Assembly: GCF_009498455.1 (NCBI RefSeq)
Contig: NZ_CP045644.1
Span: forward strand, 1,767,001-1,831,000
DNA: 64,000 nucleotides
Direction: 5' to 3'
Source: Variovorax paradoxus
GTDB taxonomy: Bacteria > Pseudomonadota > Gammaproteobacteria > Burkholderiales > Burkholderiaceae_C
Shown: positions 63,310 to 64,000 of the stretch, one piece after another
Position numbering within the stretch: the stretch's first letter is position 1
Layout of the letters: each line of letters starts with the position of its first letter
Position numbers and translations under genes: made by a program
Notes under the pieces: generated by a model
The model's database searches: none
What the model was told of the DNA's origin: nothing
What the model saw: only the letters and a program-made list of their open reading frames with translations

Positions 63310-63987
63310 ATGACCTCAGCCACCAATGCGAAGGCACGCCGCGTGCTGCTCGCGGGCTTCGAGCCCTTCGAGAACGACCCGGTCAACCCCGCGTGGGAAA
63401 TTGCCCGCGCGCTCGACGGCTGGGCCTGCGAAGGCGCCGTGGTGCAGGCGGTGCAACTGCCCTGCGTGTTCGGCCGCGCCATCGACACGCTCGACGCCGC
63501 ATTGATCGGCTCGCCCCTGCAGCTGGTGCTGTGCATCGGCGCGGCAGGCGGGCGCACCGAAATCTCGATGGAGCGCGCCGCGCTGAACATCGACGACGCG
63601 CGCATCCCCGACAACGCCGGACAGCAACCCATCGACCTCCCCGTGGTCAAGGACGGCCCGGCGGCCTACTTCTCGACGCTGCCGATCAAGGCCATGGTGC
63701 GCGACATGCGCGCGGCGGGCCTGCCCGCGGCCGTGTCGAACAGCGCCGGCACCTTCGTGTGCAACCACATCTTCTACGCGCTGATGCACCGGCTCGCGAC
63801 GCGCCCGGCGCTGGCGCACACGCGCGGCGGCTTTGTCCACGTGCCCTACCTGCCCGAGCAGGCCGCCTCGAAGCCCGGCGTGGCGAGCATGGCATTGGCC
63901 GCACAGGTGGAGGCCTTCCGCGTGGCGATCCGCACCGCGCTCACCGTGAGCCACGACGTGCGCGAAACCGCCGGCCAGCTGCATTGA
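63310..63987 (+). CDS. pcp: Pyroglutamyl-peptidase I
   Basis: This 225-aa cysteine peptidase (family C15) removes N-terminal pyroglutamate. The catalytic triad is Glu89 (ISMERAA), Cys151 ([12 protein letters not shown]) and His177 ([12 protein letters not shown]). [16 protein letters not shown] is the N-terminal signature. Third gene of DUF969-DUF979-pcp: the transporter would bring in pyroglutamate or its peptides and Pcp would release it. It ends 13 bp before the window edge. Confidence 0.95.
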   Translation: MTSATNAKARRVLLAGFEPFENDPVNPAWEIARALDGWACEGAVVQAVQLPCVFGRAIDTLDAALIGSPLQLVLCIGAAGGRTEISMERAALNIDDARIPDNAGQQPIDLPVVKDGPAAYFSTLPIKAMVRDMRAAGLPAAVSNSAGTFVCNHIFYALMHRLATRPALAHTRGGFVHVPYLPEQAASKPGVASMALAAQVEAFRVAIRTALTVSHDVRETAGQLH

Positions 63988-64000
63988 CCTGACCCCAAGG

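Overview
The window is about 64 kb of dense, GC-rich chromosome with no gene-free stretch over 300 bases. Gene content and order (smg-dprA / LysM / def-fmt; pgk-pyk-fba-purC-purE-purK-tsaC; tsaB-rimI-UDG; an aerobic-type fused indolepyruvate ferredoxin oxidoreductase; a true ACC deaminase with its Lrp-type regulator; tricarboxylate-type 'Bug' receptors) point to a betaproteobacterium of the order Burkholderiales, family Comamonadaceae, most likely Variovorax. The genus is an inference from gene content. I found no rRNA, tRNA, CRISPR array, insertion sequence or prophage gene.

Layout. 0-4.2 kb: a truncated Lrp-type regulator divergent from a 1203-aa indolepyruvate:ferredoxin oxidoreductase. 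4.4-7.7 kb: yajC-secD-secF. 7.8-10.2 kb: a DUF1631 protein. 10.3-16.6 kb: smg, dprA and a LysM protein on the minus strand, then def, a small lipoprotein, fmt and azlCD on the plus strand; smg is bracketed by an inverted pair of ~100-bp repeats. 16.7-23.2 kb: an accessory catabolic operon (VOC protein, alpha/beta hydrolase, FAD monooxygenase, DUF2783, atypical metallo-beta-lactamase-fold protein, Bug receptor) with a divergent LysR regulator. 23.3-36.9 kb: central carbon and purine genes (pgk, pyk, fba, purC, purE, purK, then tsaC), interrupted by acdS/acdR plus an esterase lipoprotein, and by a META-domain lipoprotein, hipBA and a CnoX-like thioredoxin.

36.9-46.3 kb: a secreted lipoprotein hydrolase, dacB, a NudK-like Nudix enzyme divergent from a DeoR regulator, an EamA exporter, then the coupled run tsaB-rimI-degenerate UDG, pyrF and a Cro/CI-type regulator. 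46.4-52.4 kb: a ceramidase-superfamily membrane protein, an MFS-PlsC fusion and four genes of unknown role (hydrophobic secreted protein, DUF2145, coiled-coil/zinc-ribbon membrane protein, DUF3597). 52.4-60.6 kb: a sugar-dehydrogenase-like SDR, tgt, queA, DUF4166, a TIGR01777 epimerase with a membrane domain, recG and a LysE exporter. 60.6-64 kb: a GntR regulator divergent from DUF969-DUF979-pcp, which looks like a pyroglutamate uptake/peptidase unit.

Many neighbours share start/stop overlaps of ATGA or GTGA type (def-lipoprotein, purE-purK-tsaC, tsaB-rimI-UDG, DUF4166-epimerase, the catabolic operon), so translational coupling is a strong theme. The least described parts are the catabolic operon at 17.7-22.2 kb, the four-gene unknown block at 49.4-52.4 kb, and several symmetric operator-like sequences in divergent promoter regions.
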